Shown: piece by piece, positions 1 to 7,560 of the stretch | How positions within the stretch are numbered: position 1 is the stretch's first letter | How the letters are laid out: each line of letters begins with the position of its first letter | Translations under genes and position numbers: made by a program | Origin: Odoribacteraceae bacterium | GTDB taxonomy: Bacteria > Bacteroidota > Bacteroidia > Bacteroidales > Marinifilaceae | Assembly (NCBI GenBank): GCA_031279175.1 | Contig: JAITJA010000201.1 | Span: forward strand, 1-10,594 | Direction of reading: 5' to 3' | DNA: 10,594 bases | Notes under the pieces: model-generated | Database searches by the model: none | What the model saw: only the letters and a program-made list of their open reading frames with translations | Told to the model about the DNA's origin: nothing

Positions 1-3000
1 TCCGAGGCGTCGGATAAAGCGCCGTTATTCAGGTAGACGCTCTTCTCCCCGTTCTCGTAGAAGAGCGGTAGGCCCGTGTCGTGGTCCAGACCGGCAAAAC
101 GGAACGACCAGATAGTGCCGTACGCCTGTCCCACGATGATGGCGTTCCCGTTCACCTGGTTGGCATTCCTGTTCTTCTGGTTACTTCCCTCGATCAAGGA
201 GTTGGCCTTCGTGATGACGTTCTTGTTGTGTCCCAACACGAGGCTGATACCCATCTCCCAGTCTTTCGTGCGGATGGGATAGCCGGCGATGTCGACATCG
301 ATCCCGGTATTCGTCATCTTCCCGCCATTGATCTTGGTAAATTCCACCCCGTTATACTGTGGTAACTGCGAGCGCAGGATCATGTCTGTCCCGTACTTCT
401 TGTAAGTTTCGATCGCGCCGGAGACGCGTCCATGTCCAAGGACAAAATCCAGGCCGACAGTATAGCTCTCGGTTTTCTCCCACCGGAGGTCGGGGTTCGG
501 CAACATGTAGATGGAGGACATGTCGAAATGCTTGTTCGCGCTGTACGCCTTCAACTGCGCCACGAGATCCGGGGAGGTATTCTGGTCGACATTCCCCTGG
601 AACCCGTACGAACCGCGTAGGGCCAGGTAGGAGAATAGCTGGTTTTCCTTCAAGAATTTCTCGTTGGAGAGCGTGTACTTTCCAGAGAGTGCCCATACCG
701 GCAGGAACCTGTATCTCGGGTTATCGCCGAACTGGTTAGAACCGTCCGCGCGGATATCGCCGTAGAAGACAAGTTTGTCCTTGTAGGAATAAGAGGCGGA
801 TCCCAACCACGACACGGTATTCTTCGTGTTGTCGACGATGATCGGCGACAGGAGGCTGGTCAGTTTCGTGTAATTGCTGACGCTAACCTGCGGGGAGATC
901 AACTGTCCCCGGTCGCCCCTCCAACCATATGCATTGTTCGAGAATCCCTTGGACACAACGCTACGTATGGAGGATGTCCCCATTATGGAGAAGAGGTGAT
1001 CCTCGTTGACCGTTTTCGTGTAGGTCAGTTTATTTTGCAGCGAGTAACTGGTCTCTCTCCGCTCGCTATTCGAGAAAGTACCGCCGTACGGTAGCGCGGA
1101 TGCAGACTCGTCCTCCGAGAAAGGCTCGCGCGCCCCGAAGTTATATCCCCTGATCGTGGCCACCGAGAAAGAATGATCGCTCGCCCACGCTTGCACGGTA
1201 TTCCTGTTCTCGACGAATCCCGCGATCATCTCGTACCGCAAGCCACTTATCATCTCCCAGCGCAGGGAAAGGGCAGCGTTCACGTTCATGATACTCGCCT
1301 CCTGCCCGGTCTCTTGCAACTCGTTCAGATAATTTATCACCAACGGCTCTGTAGCGGGGTCGATAGTCAAAGTCTCGTAGTTGGTAGCGTAATAGTACAG
1401 CGAGCCGTCGTCGTTATACGCGGGGATGGTTCGGGAGGTGGTCCGCGCCTTATCGCTCGGGTTGATACCATTGAACCCATTATTTCTCGTCGTGCTCCCC
1501 AACAGTTTCAGGTTCATGTTGAGATTGCTCCTTAACCACGAGTCGAGGTTCATGGTGGCGTTGTAACGCTGGCTCTCGCTCGTGATCGCGGTTCCCTGGC
1601 TATTGGTATACCCCAGCGAGGCGTAATAGCGGGTTTGTTCATTTCCCCCGCTGATGCTCACCGTGTGGTTATGGCTTACCGGGTTGCGGAAGAGCAGGTC
1701 GTACCAGTCCGTGTTGCGTTCTGCCATCTTGTCCAGGTCCGTCATGAACTCGTCGTAGGTGATCTCCTTGTTCTGGTACTGCATGTACAGTCCCTCGTAA
1801 CCAAGCCCGACGGGGAAGCGCCCGTACGGGATGGCATCCTCCATGATCTCCTGCGAGAGTTGAATTCGCTCGGCAGCATTCATCAAGTAGCGCTGCTTGT
1901 AGGACTCGCGCCTGCTCAACGTGACATTCGCGCTATACCTGATCTCGGCCTTCCCGACATGCCCCTTTTTCGTCGTCACCACGATCACGCCATTGGCGGC
2001 CTGGATACCGTACAGGGAGGTCGCCGCGGCATCTTTGAGCACGTTGATCGACTCGATATCCTGCGGGTTAATCCCGGCGATGGCATTACCGATCAGGTAC
2101 GCGGCGTCGTCCCCGTTCAGGTCGATGTTGTCAATCTGTGCCAGGGATTGCGCCGTTGTCGGGTCTGACATGATGATGTTATCTACCACCCACAAGGGGG
2201 ATTTGTTACCAAGTATCGAGGAGGTGCCGCGGATACGGATCTTGGGCGTGGAACTCGGTTCCCCGGAAGTCATGATCACCGACATGCCGGCCACTTGCCC
2301 GGCCAGCATCTGGTCAATAGAGAACTTGGCTCCCTGCATGATCTCCTCCGCTTCAAGTCGTTTGACAGACCCCGTCAGCTCGTGCTTGGGGATATCCCTG
2401 AATCCCGTGACGATCACGTCATCCAGGTGCAGGAAGTCCTCCTCCAGCACGATCAGCCACTCGCCGCTTGCCGGGCGATCCGTTAGCTGCAGGGTTCGGC
2501 TTTTCATACCGACGAAGGTGATGAGTATCTCCTGCACTCCTTCTGCCGGGGTACTGATACGGAACTTTCCCTCGATATCCGAGATTGCCCCGAGTATCGT
2601 GCCTTTCACCTGCACCGTGGCCCCGGACAGTGGTTTACCATCGACGCTGACCACCTTTCCCGTGATAAAAGTGCCGCGTTGTGGTTGTTGTTGTCGGGTC
2701 GGGTTGCTCAACTTCGGGGAGATCACGATAATCTCCTCCTCGACGAGAAACCACAAGTGAGTCTTCTGCAAGCAGGCGGTCAGGACGTCGGACAGCTCCA
2801 TGTTCTCCGCCTTCAGCGAGACCCGTTCCGTGCCGCGCAGCTCGTTACTGCTGTACACGAACTCGTACCCTGTCAGTTTAGTGATCTCCTGGAACACCTC
2901 CTGGAGGGTGACATCCTTCACGTCCATGTTCAGCCGCACCTGGGCGCGGGCAGTAGCGTTAATCGTTGACAGGAGCAACATGAACGCCACAAACAACATC

Positions 3001-3071
3001 TTTCTGGTTAGACTCCATCTTCGAAATACATGGGGAAATATCCCCACGTCATTGCATCGACATTTTTTCAT
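1..3071 (-). CDS. SusC/RagA-type TonB-dependent transporter with STN domain (3' end beyond window)
   Basis: Outer-membrane TonB-dependent transporter, probably taking up a glycan or another large nutrient with a SusD-type partner. About 1023 codons read without a stop from the ATG at 3071 to the window edge, so the end of the barrel is missing. In order: a long basic N-region and hydrophobic signal (about 1-44, core MLFVAFMLLL), an STN domain (about 46-120), a carboxypeptidase-regulatory-like beta-sandwich (about 135-212, ITGKV..GKPLSGATV), a TonB-box-like LDDVIVTGF (216-224), and a plug (about 225-370) with IRIRGTSS, PLWVVDN and INVLKDAAATSLYG..AANGVIVVTT, typical of SusC. The rest is barrel. 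The STN domain is known to mark transporters that signal to FecR, which fits the FecR and sigma genes just upstream. Met25 is an alternative start, but long basic leaders are common in this family. The substrate cannot be told from sequence. Confidence 0.95.
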   Translation of the reverse strand, partial: MKKCRCNDVGIFPHVFRRWSLTRKMLFVAFMLLLSTINATARAQVRLNMDVKDVTLQEVFQEITKLTGYEFVYSSNELRGTERVSLKAENMELSDVLTACLQKTHLWFLVEEEIIVISPKLSNPTRQQQPQRGTFITGKVVSVDGKPLSGATVQVKGTILGAISDIEGKFRISTPAEGVQEILITFVGMKSRTLQLTDRPASGEWLIVLEEDFLHLDDVIVTGFRDIPKHELTGSVKRLEAEEIMQGAKFSIDQMLAGQVAGMSVIMTSGEPSSTPKIRIRGTSSILGNKSPLWVVDNIIMSDPTTAQSLAQIDNIDLNGDDAAYLIGNAIAGINPQDIESINVLKDAAATSLYGIQAANGVIVVTTKKGHVGKAEIRYSANVTLSRRESYKQRYLMNAAERIQLSQEIMEDAIPYGRFPVGLGYEGLYMQYQNKEITYDEFMTDLDKMAERNTDWYDLLFRNPVSHNHTVSISGGNEQTRYYASLGYTNSQGTAITSESQRYNATMNLDSWLRSNLNMNLKLLGSTTRNNGFNGINPSDKARTTSRTIPAYNDDGSLYYYATNYETLTIDPATEPLVINYLNELQETGQEASIMNVNAALSLRWEMISGLRYEMIAGFVENRNTVQAWASDHSFSVATIRGYNFGAREPFSEDESASALPYGGTFSNSERRETSYSLQNKLTYTKTVNEDHLFSIMGTSSIRSVVSKGFSNNAYGWRGDRGQLISPQVSVSNYTKLTSLLSPIIVDNTKNTVSWLGSASYSYKDKLVFYGDIRADGSNQFGDNPRYRFLPVWALSGKYTLSNEKFLKENQLFSYLALRGSYGFQGNVDQNTSPDLVAQLKAYSANKHFDMSSIYMLPNPDLRWEKTESYTVGLDFVLGHGRVSGAIETYKKYGTDMILRSQLPQYNGVEFTKINGGKMTNTGIDVDIAGYPIRTKDWEMGISLVLGHNKNVITKANSLIEGSNQKNRNANQVNGNAIIVGQAYGTIWSFRFAGLDHDTGLPLFYENGEKSVYLNNGALSDAS

Positions 3072-3103
3072 AGATTCGTGTGTTATTTATTAATACTTGA
3101 CCG

Positions 3104-3129
3104 CGAGGGAACGGTATCGTCTTCCCTCG
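3104..3129 (-). promoter_or_regulatory. Stem-loop between fecR-like and susC-like genes
   Basis: Perfect 8-bp inverted repeat, CGAGGGAA (3104-3111) and TTCCCTCG (3122-3129), with a 10-nt loop. It fills much of the 67-bp spacer between the FecR stop and the SusC start. No T-run follows it on the minus strand, so it is not a classical terminator. It could be an attenuator, a processing or stability element, or part of the transporter promoter region. The structure is seen; the role is inferred. Confidence 0.5.
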
Positions 3130-3138
3130 TTTCCGTTC

Positions 3139-4287
3139 CTATTCTTTTTCCACGAACAGCGTGCGTCCACTCAGGCTAAAATGAACGCGTGCCGCCAGTT
3201 CCAGCAGGTGCAGCACCTTATCGATCTTCTCGTACTTGGGCAGGTTTCCCGTGTAGCGGATCTCCTTCAGCGACGGGTAACGGATATATACATTTATATC
3301 GTACCACCGCTCCAGTTTCCCGAGCACCTCCTCCAGCAACTCGTCATCGAAGACAAACCGCTGCTCTCTCCAGGCAATATAAGGAGTAACGTCCACCTGC
3401 CGCACGCTCCACTCCCGGCCGTCCCACGTCAGTTGGTCGCCAGGGAGGATAGACACGCTCTCCGTCCCGCAATCCACCGTCACCCGACCGGCGAGCAGCG
3501 TCGTCTGCAACTTCTCGTTCGGGTAGGCTTTCAGGTTAAAGGAAGTACCGTGCACCACCACCCGCGCCCGCTCGTTCGACACGATAAACGGGCACTCCGG
3601 CTGGCGCGTCACGTCGAAGAAGGCCTCGCCCTCCAGCTCCACCCGTCGTTCCTTGCCGGCGAAGCGATTCGGGTAGCGGATCTTCGATTCGGCGTTCAGC
3701 GTGATCAGCGTGCCGTCGGACAGCTCCAGCCGGTACTCGCCGCCGCGGGGCACTTCCAGCGTGTGCCACGTCACCTCCTCCCCGGCCGGCTCCCTGTACA
3801 ACAGCCGGTAATCTTTCTCCCGCGTCACCCCGCCCGGGAGCACCGTCGAGTCACCGTTTGCCTCAAGCATGAACGTCTGCCCGCCTTCCAGGATCAACCG
3901 CGCCTTGTACGTGCCGGGAAGAATCTCCACGGACGTCGTCACCTCCAGCGAGGAGGGAGAGGAAAACATCCCCCGGAGCGCCCACGCCGCGCCAGTCAAC
4001 AAGATCACCACCGCCGCGATCGACGTCCAGCGATACAGCCGCGACCGGAAGCGCCGCGCGGGGTCCACGCCCCACCACTCCCGCCGGGAATCGAAACGCC
4101 CGTAAGCGAGCAGGTTCTCGCGCAAGTACGCCTCCTCGTGCATCGCCGCGAAAAAGCGCCTGTTCTCCTCCCGCGCCGCCAGCCATCGCTCCAGTGCCTC
4201 CCGCTGGCTCGCTGTCAGTTCGTTTTTCATCTCCGCGGCAATCAGTTCGACGAGCTGTTCCCGCGTGAAACAATCAGTTTCCATCAT
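3139..4287 (-). CDS. FecR-family anti-sigma factor (DUF4974 C-terminus)
   Basis: Inner-membrane anti-sigma factor/regulator of 382 aa, a usual length for Bacteroidota FecR proteins. The cytoplasmic N-terminus (1-85) would bind the sigma factor. One membrane helix lies at about 88-105 (TSIAAVVILLTGAAWAL). The periplasmic FecR domain (about 175-275) shows LEVPRGGEYRLELSDGT, ITLNAESKIRYP, VELEGEAFFDV and VHGTSFNLKAY. The C-terminal DUF4974-like domain (about 305-380) shows FVFDDELLEEVLGKLERWYD and would contact the STN domain of the transporter. Start chosen at the MMETD pair (4287): the frame stays open upstream to 4596, but that part overlaps the sigma gene and encodes a low-complexity, non-homologous stretch. 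The gene sits between its expected partners, sigma factor upstream and STN-bearing SusC downstream. No strong Shine-Dalgarno sequence is seen; AAGGATG lies somewhat far upstream. Confidence 0.95.
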   Translation of the reverse strand: MMETDCFTREQLVELIAAEMKNELTASQREALERWLAAREENRRFFAAMHEEAYLRENLLAYGRFDSRREWWGVDPARRFRSRLYRWTSIAAVVILLTGAAWALRGMFSSPSSLEVTTSVEILPGTYKARLILEGGQTFMLEANGDSTVLPGGVTREKDYRLLYREPAGEEVTWHTLEVPRGGEYRLELSDGTLITLNAESKIRYPNRFAGKERRVELEGEAFFDVTRQPECPFIVSNERARVVVHGTSFNLKAYPNEKLQTTLLAGRVTVDCGTESVSILPGDQLTWDGREWSVRQVDVTPYIAWREQRFVFDDELLEEVLGKLERWYDINVYIRYPSLKEIRYTGNLPKYEKIDKVLHLLELAARVHFSLSGRTLFVEKE

Positions 4288-4347
4288 TCTATTTTTTGTT
4301 AAACATCCTTCTGGAGCCGCGTTCACGAGATCGTCATAAAGAGGCTT

Positions 4348-4365
4348 CCGGTTAATATAAACCGG
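4348..4365 (-). promoter_or_regulatory. Small stem-loop in the sigma-FecR spacer
   Basis: A perfect 6-bp inverted repeat, CCGGTT (4348-4353) and AACCGG (4360-4365), with an AATATA loop. It lies in the 128-bp gap between the sigma-factor stop and the FecR start. The gap is otherwise AT-rich near the FecR ATG. It could tune read-through from sigma to anti-sigma gene or be part of an operator. No T-run follows. Function unknown. Confidence 0.35.
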
Positions 4366-4415
4366 TAACGCGGGGAAAAAGAGGACAAGGGAAGAGGAAA
4401 ATATATCGCGACGGG

Positions 4416-4988
4416 TTACAATTTCCCCAGGAGGAGGAAGAGAAGCAAGAAATCCACCCCCCGCAGCCGCGTCCTCAGGAACTCCTTGGCCCGGCGGCGG
4501 TGGGTCTTCACGGTTGTCTCGGCGACGTTCAATATACGCGCCACCTCCCGCACCTCCTTTTGCTCGAGGTAGCTCAACGTGAACACCTCGCGGCACTGTG
4601 CCGGCAACTCGCTAATCGCGTCGAAGAGCATTTTAAAAAGATCGGCCTCCACTTGATGCAGCAGGAAATCCTCCTCGCGATCCGTCACGTCGAGGCTTGC
4701 GCGTATCCGTTTCCGGTTATTTTGTTTTTCCATGTAATTCAGCGCCCGGTTATGCACCGACGTGTAGAGGCACGATTTCACCGCGGCCATGTTCTCGAAG
4801 GCAAGATTCCTTTCCCAGAAATAGATAAACACCTCCTGCACCACGTCCCGCGCCGCCTCCTCGTCTTTCACGATCTTCGACGCGAAGAAGCAAAGGGACG
4901 CGTAATAGGCATGGAACACCTCCTCGAATGCCCTCGTCTCCTTCGTGTTCAAGCGTGCTATTAACTCTCGCGCCGGTCTCTCCTCCAT
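4416..4988 (-). CDS. ECF-type RNA polymerase sigma-70 factor
   Basis: Extracytoplasmic-function sigma factor of 190 aa, the normal size for Bacteroidota. Region 2 (about 24-88) has FHAYYASLCFFASKIVKDEEAARDVV and QEVFIYFW, the core-binding and -10-recognition part. Region 4 (about 124-176) has ISELPAQCREVFTLSYLE followed by a helix-turn-helix, VREVARILNVAETTVKTHRRRA, for -35 recognition. It ends in a strongly hydrophobic tail, VDFLLLFLLLGKL. It is the first gene of the minus-strand sigma-FecR-SusC set, so it should be held inactive by the downstream FecR protein and drive the transporter locus when released. The ATG at 4988 is followed by a good family N-terminus. The leader upstream is AT-rich (TATAATTTGTAAATC) with no Shine-Dalgarno sequence, as usual in this phylum. 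Confidence 0.95.
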   Translation of the reverse strand: MEERPARELIARLNTKETRAFEEVFHAYYASLCFFASKIVKDEEAARDVVQEVFIYFWERNLAFENMAAVKSCLYTSVHNRALNYMEKQNNRKRIRASLDVTDREEDFLLHQVEADLFKMLFDAISELPAQCREVFTLSYLEQKEVREVARILNVAETTVKTHRRRAKEFLRTRLRGVDFLLLFLLLGKL

Positions 4989-5014
4989 GATTTACAAATT
5001 ATAGTAACCTTGCT

Positions 5015-5046
5015 CGCCGGGTGCTATCGCGGCAGTATCACCGGCG
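5015..5046 (-). promoter_or_regulatory. Stem-loop in the leader of the sigma-factor gene
   Basis: Inverted repeat of CGCCGGGTG (5015-5023) with CACCGGCG (5039-5046): an 8-bp GC-rich stem with one bulged G and a loop of about 15 nt. It ends 26 bases upstream of the sigma-factor ATG. A promoter-like TACATTCG (7 of 8 to TAnnTTTG) reads leftward at 5062-5055, which would put the stem-loop at the very start of the transcript. The pairing is seen; the promoter is weak evidence because no -33 TTTG is visible. Confidence 0.4.
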
Positions 5047-5103
5047 GCTTGTCGCGAATGTAACTAATAATCCGCGACGAGAATCGTTTCTTTAATTTAT
5101 TAC

Positions 5104-5111
5104 TAACTTTG
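5104..5111 (+). promoter_or_regulatory. Bacteroidota-type -7 promoter element (TAACTTTG) for the MFS gene
   Basis: TAACTTTG matches the TAnnTTTG consensus of the primary Bacteroidota sigma factor at every defined base, 57 bp before the MFS start codon. There is no clear TTTG about 19 bp upstream; the region where it should lie reads GAAT. The expected transcript start is near 5118. Confidence 0.5.
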
Positions 5112-5117
5112 GCCGCG

Positions 5118-5137
5118 CGAGAGAGACCCCTCTCTCG
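5118..5137 (+). promoter_or_regulatory. 5'-leader hairpin of the MFS transcript
   Basis: Perfect 8-bp inverted repeat, CGAGAGAG (5118-5125) and CTCTCTCG (5130-5137), with a 4-nt loop ACCC. It starts about 7 bp after the TAACTTTG element, so the mRNA would begin with a stable hairpin. It is followed by an AT-rich stretch up to the ATG at 5168. A 5'-terminal hairpin can protect mRNA from decay; that role is inferred here. Confidence 0.45.
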
Positions 5138-5167
5138 TACCGAATCACTTTAATTAATAAACATAGT

Positions 5168-6433
5168 ATGATACAGAACAAAAACTCCTACTCCACCGGA
5201 ATCTTCATCATCGGGATTCTGTTTTTCATTTTCGGGTTCGTGACGTGGTTAAACGCCACGCTGATCCCCTACCTCAAGATCTCCTGCGAGCTAACGGAAA
5301 GCCAGAGCTACTGGGTCACCTTCGCGTTCTACATCGCCTACTTCTTCATGGCCTTGCCATCGGCGTGGGTACTGCGCCAGACCGGCTACAAGAGCGGCAT
5401 GATGCTGGGCCTGTTCATCATGGCCATCGGCGCGTTAATCTTCATCCCGGCGGCCACCTCCCGCACCTACGGGCTATTCCTCCTCGGGTTATTCGTCATG
5501 GGCACTGGCTTGTCCATCCTCCAGACCGCCTCCAACCCCTACGTCATCGAGCTGGGAGCGCCGGAAAGTGCCGCCAAGCGAGTCAGCATCATGGGCATCT
5601 GCAACAAGGTAGCCGGGGCCATCAGCCCGCTCATCCTCGGATCGGTCGTGCTAAAAGACGTCGACCTGCTCGAGGTCAAGATTGCCGGCATGGACGCGGC
5701 GAGCAAGGCCGCCGAGCTCGACGCCTTGGCCTCCAAGGCCATCCTGCCCTACGTCATCATCATGGCGGCGCTCGTCCTGCTCGGGCTCTTCGTGCGCTTC
5801 TCCCCGCTACCGGGCATCGACAGCCGCGAGGAAAACGAGAAAACACCCGCCGCCCGCCGCTCCATCTTCACCTACCCCCACCTGTGGATCGGCGTGCTCA
5901 CCCTCTTCCTCTACGTGGGCATGGAAGTCATCGCCGTCGACACCCTCATCAACTACGCCCAGTCGTTAGGAATAAGCATGGACGAGGCCAAGATCTTCCC
6001 CACCTACTCCATGATCGCGCTCGTCGCCGGGTACATCATCGGCATCATCTGCATCCCCCGCTACATCAGCCAGTCCGGGGCGCTCATGACCTGTGCCGTG
6101 TTGGGCGCGTTATTATCATTATCCATACTCCTTGTCCCCGCGGGCGTGTCGATATGGATAGTCGCCCTCTTTAGCCTGGCCAACTCGTTGATGTGGCCGG
6201 CCATCTTCCCGCTGGCCATCTTCGGGCTCGGGAGACACACGAAAACCGGCTCCGCCCTCCTCATCATGGCCATTGCCGGGGGCGCGCTACTACCGCTACT
6301 CTACGGGCAACTGGCAGAGGTCCCATGCATCGGGCGGCAGCTCGCCTACCTCGTGATCGGCCTCCCGTGTTACCTCTTTATATTGTACTTCGCCGTGGCG
6401 GGGCACAAGGTCGGGTTAGCAAAACGCCACTAA
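5168..6433 (+). CDS. Sugar MFS transporter, FHS family (GluP/FucP-like)
   Basis: Inner-membrane sugar:H+ symporter of 421 aa, normal length for the fucose-galactose-glucose (FHS) family of the major facilitator superfamily. About twelve hydrophobic helices are visible, split by a hydrophilic central loop (about 211-233, SREENEKTPAARR). Family features include FFIFGFVTWLNATLIPYLK (19-37), ILQTASNPYV (117-126), GMEVIAVDTLINY (251-263) and ANSLMWPAIFPLAIFGLG (338-355). The known substrates of relatives are glucose, galactose, fucose or N-acetylglucosamine; I cannot choose among them. It diverges from the sigma-factor gene across a 179-bp spacer and heads a tight cluster with a YIP1-like gene and smpB. 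The start follows an AT-rich leader without Shine-Dalgarno sequence. It is not obviously part of the transporter system on the other strand, although a functional link by substrate is possible. Confidence 0.9.
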   Translation: MIQNKNSYSTGIFIIGILFFIFGFVTWLNATLIPYLKISCELTESQSYWVTFAFYIAYFFMALPSAWVLRQTGYKSGMMLGLFIMAIGALIFIPAATSRTYGLFLLGLFVMGTGLSILQTASNPYVIELGAPESAAKRVSIMGICNKVAGAISPLILGSVVLKDVDLLEVKIAGMDAASKAAELDALASKAILPYVIIMAALVLLGLFVRFSPLPGIDSREENEKTPAARRSIFTYPHLWIGVLTLFLYVGMEVIAVDTLINYAQSLGISMDEAKIFPTYSMIALVAGYIIGIICIPRYISQSGALMTCAVLGALLSLSILLVPAGVSIWIVALFSLANSLMWPAIFPLAIFGLGRHTKTGSALLIMAIAGGALLPLLYGQLAEVPCIGRQLAYLVIGLPCYLFILYFAVAGHKVGLAKRH

Positions 6434-6436
6434 AGC

Positions 6437-7018
6437 ATGTCGGCGAGAGAACGTTTTACCTTCTACATCTCCCGCCTCGCGAGGCTACTACTGGAGCCGG
6501 GGCGGGAATGGAAGGTTATCCGCGATGAACCTCCCGGGGGAGTAACGCTCTTCCGGGACTTCATCGTCTCTCCTTGCGCGTATCTCTCCGCCATCGCCGC
6601 GCTCCTGCGCTGGACGACGGACTCCCTGCACGTGGCCATCCGCTGGGGAATCATCAACTTTATCGCCTGCACGGTGGGAGGCTACCTCGCCTTCCGCGTC
6701 GCCAGGAAATTCCTCGCGACGGACGTCGCGCGCGCCGGGCATGTCGCCTTGCAATTAATAACGTATACCGCCACCGTCTATCTCTTCTTCCGTTCCCTGT
6801 CGATGGGATTCCCTTCCAGGAGCGTCCTCGGGGAGCTACTGGCGGTGCTCGGCCTGTATTCCTTTTACACCTTGTACACGGGCTTGCGCGTCATCACGTC
6901 GTTACCAGCGGCACGCGTGCAAAACATTTGCCTGATCACCGGGATGGTCACGGTCATCCTCCCGTTCGTACTCACGCGGTTACTGGCCATCGCCTTCCGC
7001 GTCCCCATCATCATATAG
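6437..7018 (+). CDS. YIP1-like five-helix integral membrane protein
   Basis: A 193-aa membrane protein. The N-terminus, RLARLLLEPGREWKVIRDEP (13-32), resembles the helix and tryptophan-containing lead-in common to bacterial YIP1-domain proteins. After it come about five hydrophobic segments: about 41-58, 66-90, 103-121, 131-151 and 165-188. Bacterial members have no established biochemical role; eukaryotic Yip1 proteins act in vesicle traffic, which does not transfer here. The ATG lies 3 bases after the MFS stop and the TAG lies 4 bases before smpB, so it is almost certainly cotranscribed with both. The family call rests on the N-terminal motif and the membrane layout, so another small polytopic family is possible. 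No cysteines or charged residues suggest catalysis. Confidence 0.65.
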   Translation: MSARERFTFYISRLARLLLEPGREWKVIRDEPPGGVTLFRDFIVSPCAYLSAIAALLRWTTDSLHVAIRWGIINFIACTVGGYLAFRVARKFLATDVARAGHVALQLITYTATVYLFFRSLSMGFPSRSVLGELLAVLGLYSFYTLYTGLRVITSLPAARVQNICLITGMVTVILPFVLTRLLAIAFRVPIII

Positions 7019-7022
7019 CATC

Positions 7023-7472
7023 ATGGATCAACACGTCAACATCAAGAACAGGCGAGCCTCCTTCGATTACGAGTTTATCGAGGAGTACACCGCGGGTATC
7101 GTTCTCACCGGAACGGAAATCAAGTCCATCCGCGCGGGCAAGGCCGGATTGTCCGACGCGTATTGTTATTTCCAGGCACGGGAATTATGGGTCAAGGGAA
7201 TGTACGTCGCCGAGTACAGGCTCGGCACTTATTATAATCACCCCGAACGACGGGAACGCAAGTTGCTCCTCTCCAGGAAGGAGCTCGACAGGCTCGAGAG
7301 AAAAACGAAAGAAAGTGGCCTGACAATTATCCCGACCCGGCTTTTCCTGAACGACAGGGGGCTCGCCAAGTTGCGCGTCGCCCTCGCGCGGGGAAAGAAA
7401 GCTTACGACAAACGGGAATCCATGAAACTCAAGGACGCGCGGCGAGAAATCGACCGCCACATGAAACGGTAA
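7023..7472 (+). CDS. smpB: SsrA-binding protein SmpB
   Basis: Partner of tmRNA in trans-translation: it binds the tRNA-like domain of SsrA and helps it enter stalled ribosomes so that incomplete proteins are tagged for degradation. It is 149 aa, the usual length. Diagnostic stretches are NIKNRRASFDYEF (6-18), GIVLTGTEIKSIRAGKAGLSDAY (25-47), NHPERRERKLLL (72-83), IIPTRLFLNDRGLAKLRVALARGKKAYDKRE (102-132) and the basic C-terminal tail DARREIDRHMKR, which inserts in the ribosomal mRNA channel. The tRNA-like partner gene ssrA is not in the window. It is the third gene of a tight plus-strand cluster, 4 bases after the YIP1-like gene. A tandem-repeat array starts right after its stop. Confidence 0.97.
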   Translation: MDQHVNIKNRRASFDYEFIEEYTAGIVLTGTEIKSIRAGKAGLSDAYCYFQARELWVKGMYVAEYRLGTYYNHPERRERKLLLSRKELDRLERKTKESGLTIIPTRLFLNDRGLAKLRVALARGKKAYDKRESMKLKDARREIDRHMKR

Positions 7473-7473
7473 C

Positions 7474-7560
7474 GCGACAATCACCCGTGGTTGGCGGACG
7501 ATCACGGGTGGTTGGCGGACGGCCACGGGTGGTTGGCGGCCGACCTTGCTTGGTTGGCGG
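7474..7560 (+). repeat. Tandem array of 21-bp repeats (array A), about 4 copies
   Basis: GGTTGGCGG recurs at 7489, 7510, 7531 and 7552, exactly every 21 bp. In one register the units are 7474-7493 (one base short), 7494-7514, 7515-7535 and 7536-7556, then a decaying start of a fifth. The best unit reads GCGGACGATCACGGGTGG plus TTG. The fourth unit is the most diverged (centre CCGACCTTGCTT). The array sits between smpB and queC. The unit aligns with that of the array at the right edge of the window, so both seem to belong to one family. No known repeat family is recognised. A 7-residue periodic reading frame through it follows from the 21-bp period and need not be coding. Confidence 0.85.

Noticed and set aside
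3097..4302. Long plus-strand open frame of 401 codons antisense to the FecR-like gene
   Set aside because: Its product is rich in Arg, His, Pro and Gln, typical of a GC-rich antisense shadow, while the minus strand has clear FecR motifs.
4288..4596. Upstream extension of the FecR-like gene to an ATG at 4596
   Set aside because: It overlaps the sigma-factor end in another frame, gives low-complexity sequence, and the family N-terminus begins at the MMETD start (4287).
5029..5051. Possible single decayed copy of the 21-bp repeat (GCGGCAGTATCACCGGCGG plus CTTG)
   Set aside because: The match to the array A unit needs two one-base insertions, and half of it is already accounted for by the sigma-leader stem-loop; too weak to call.
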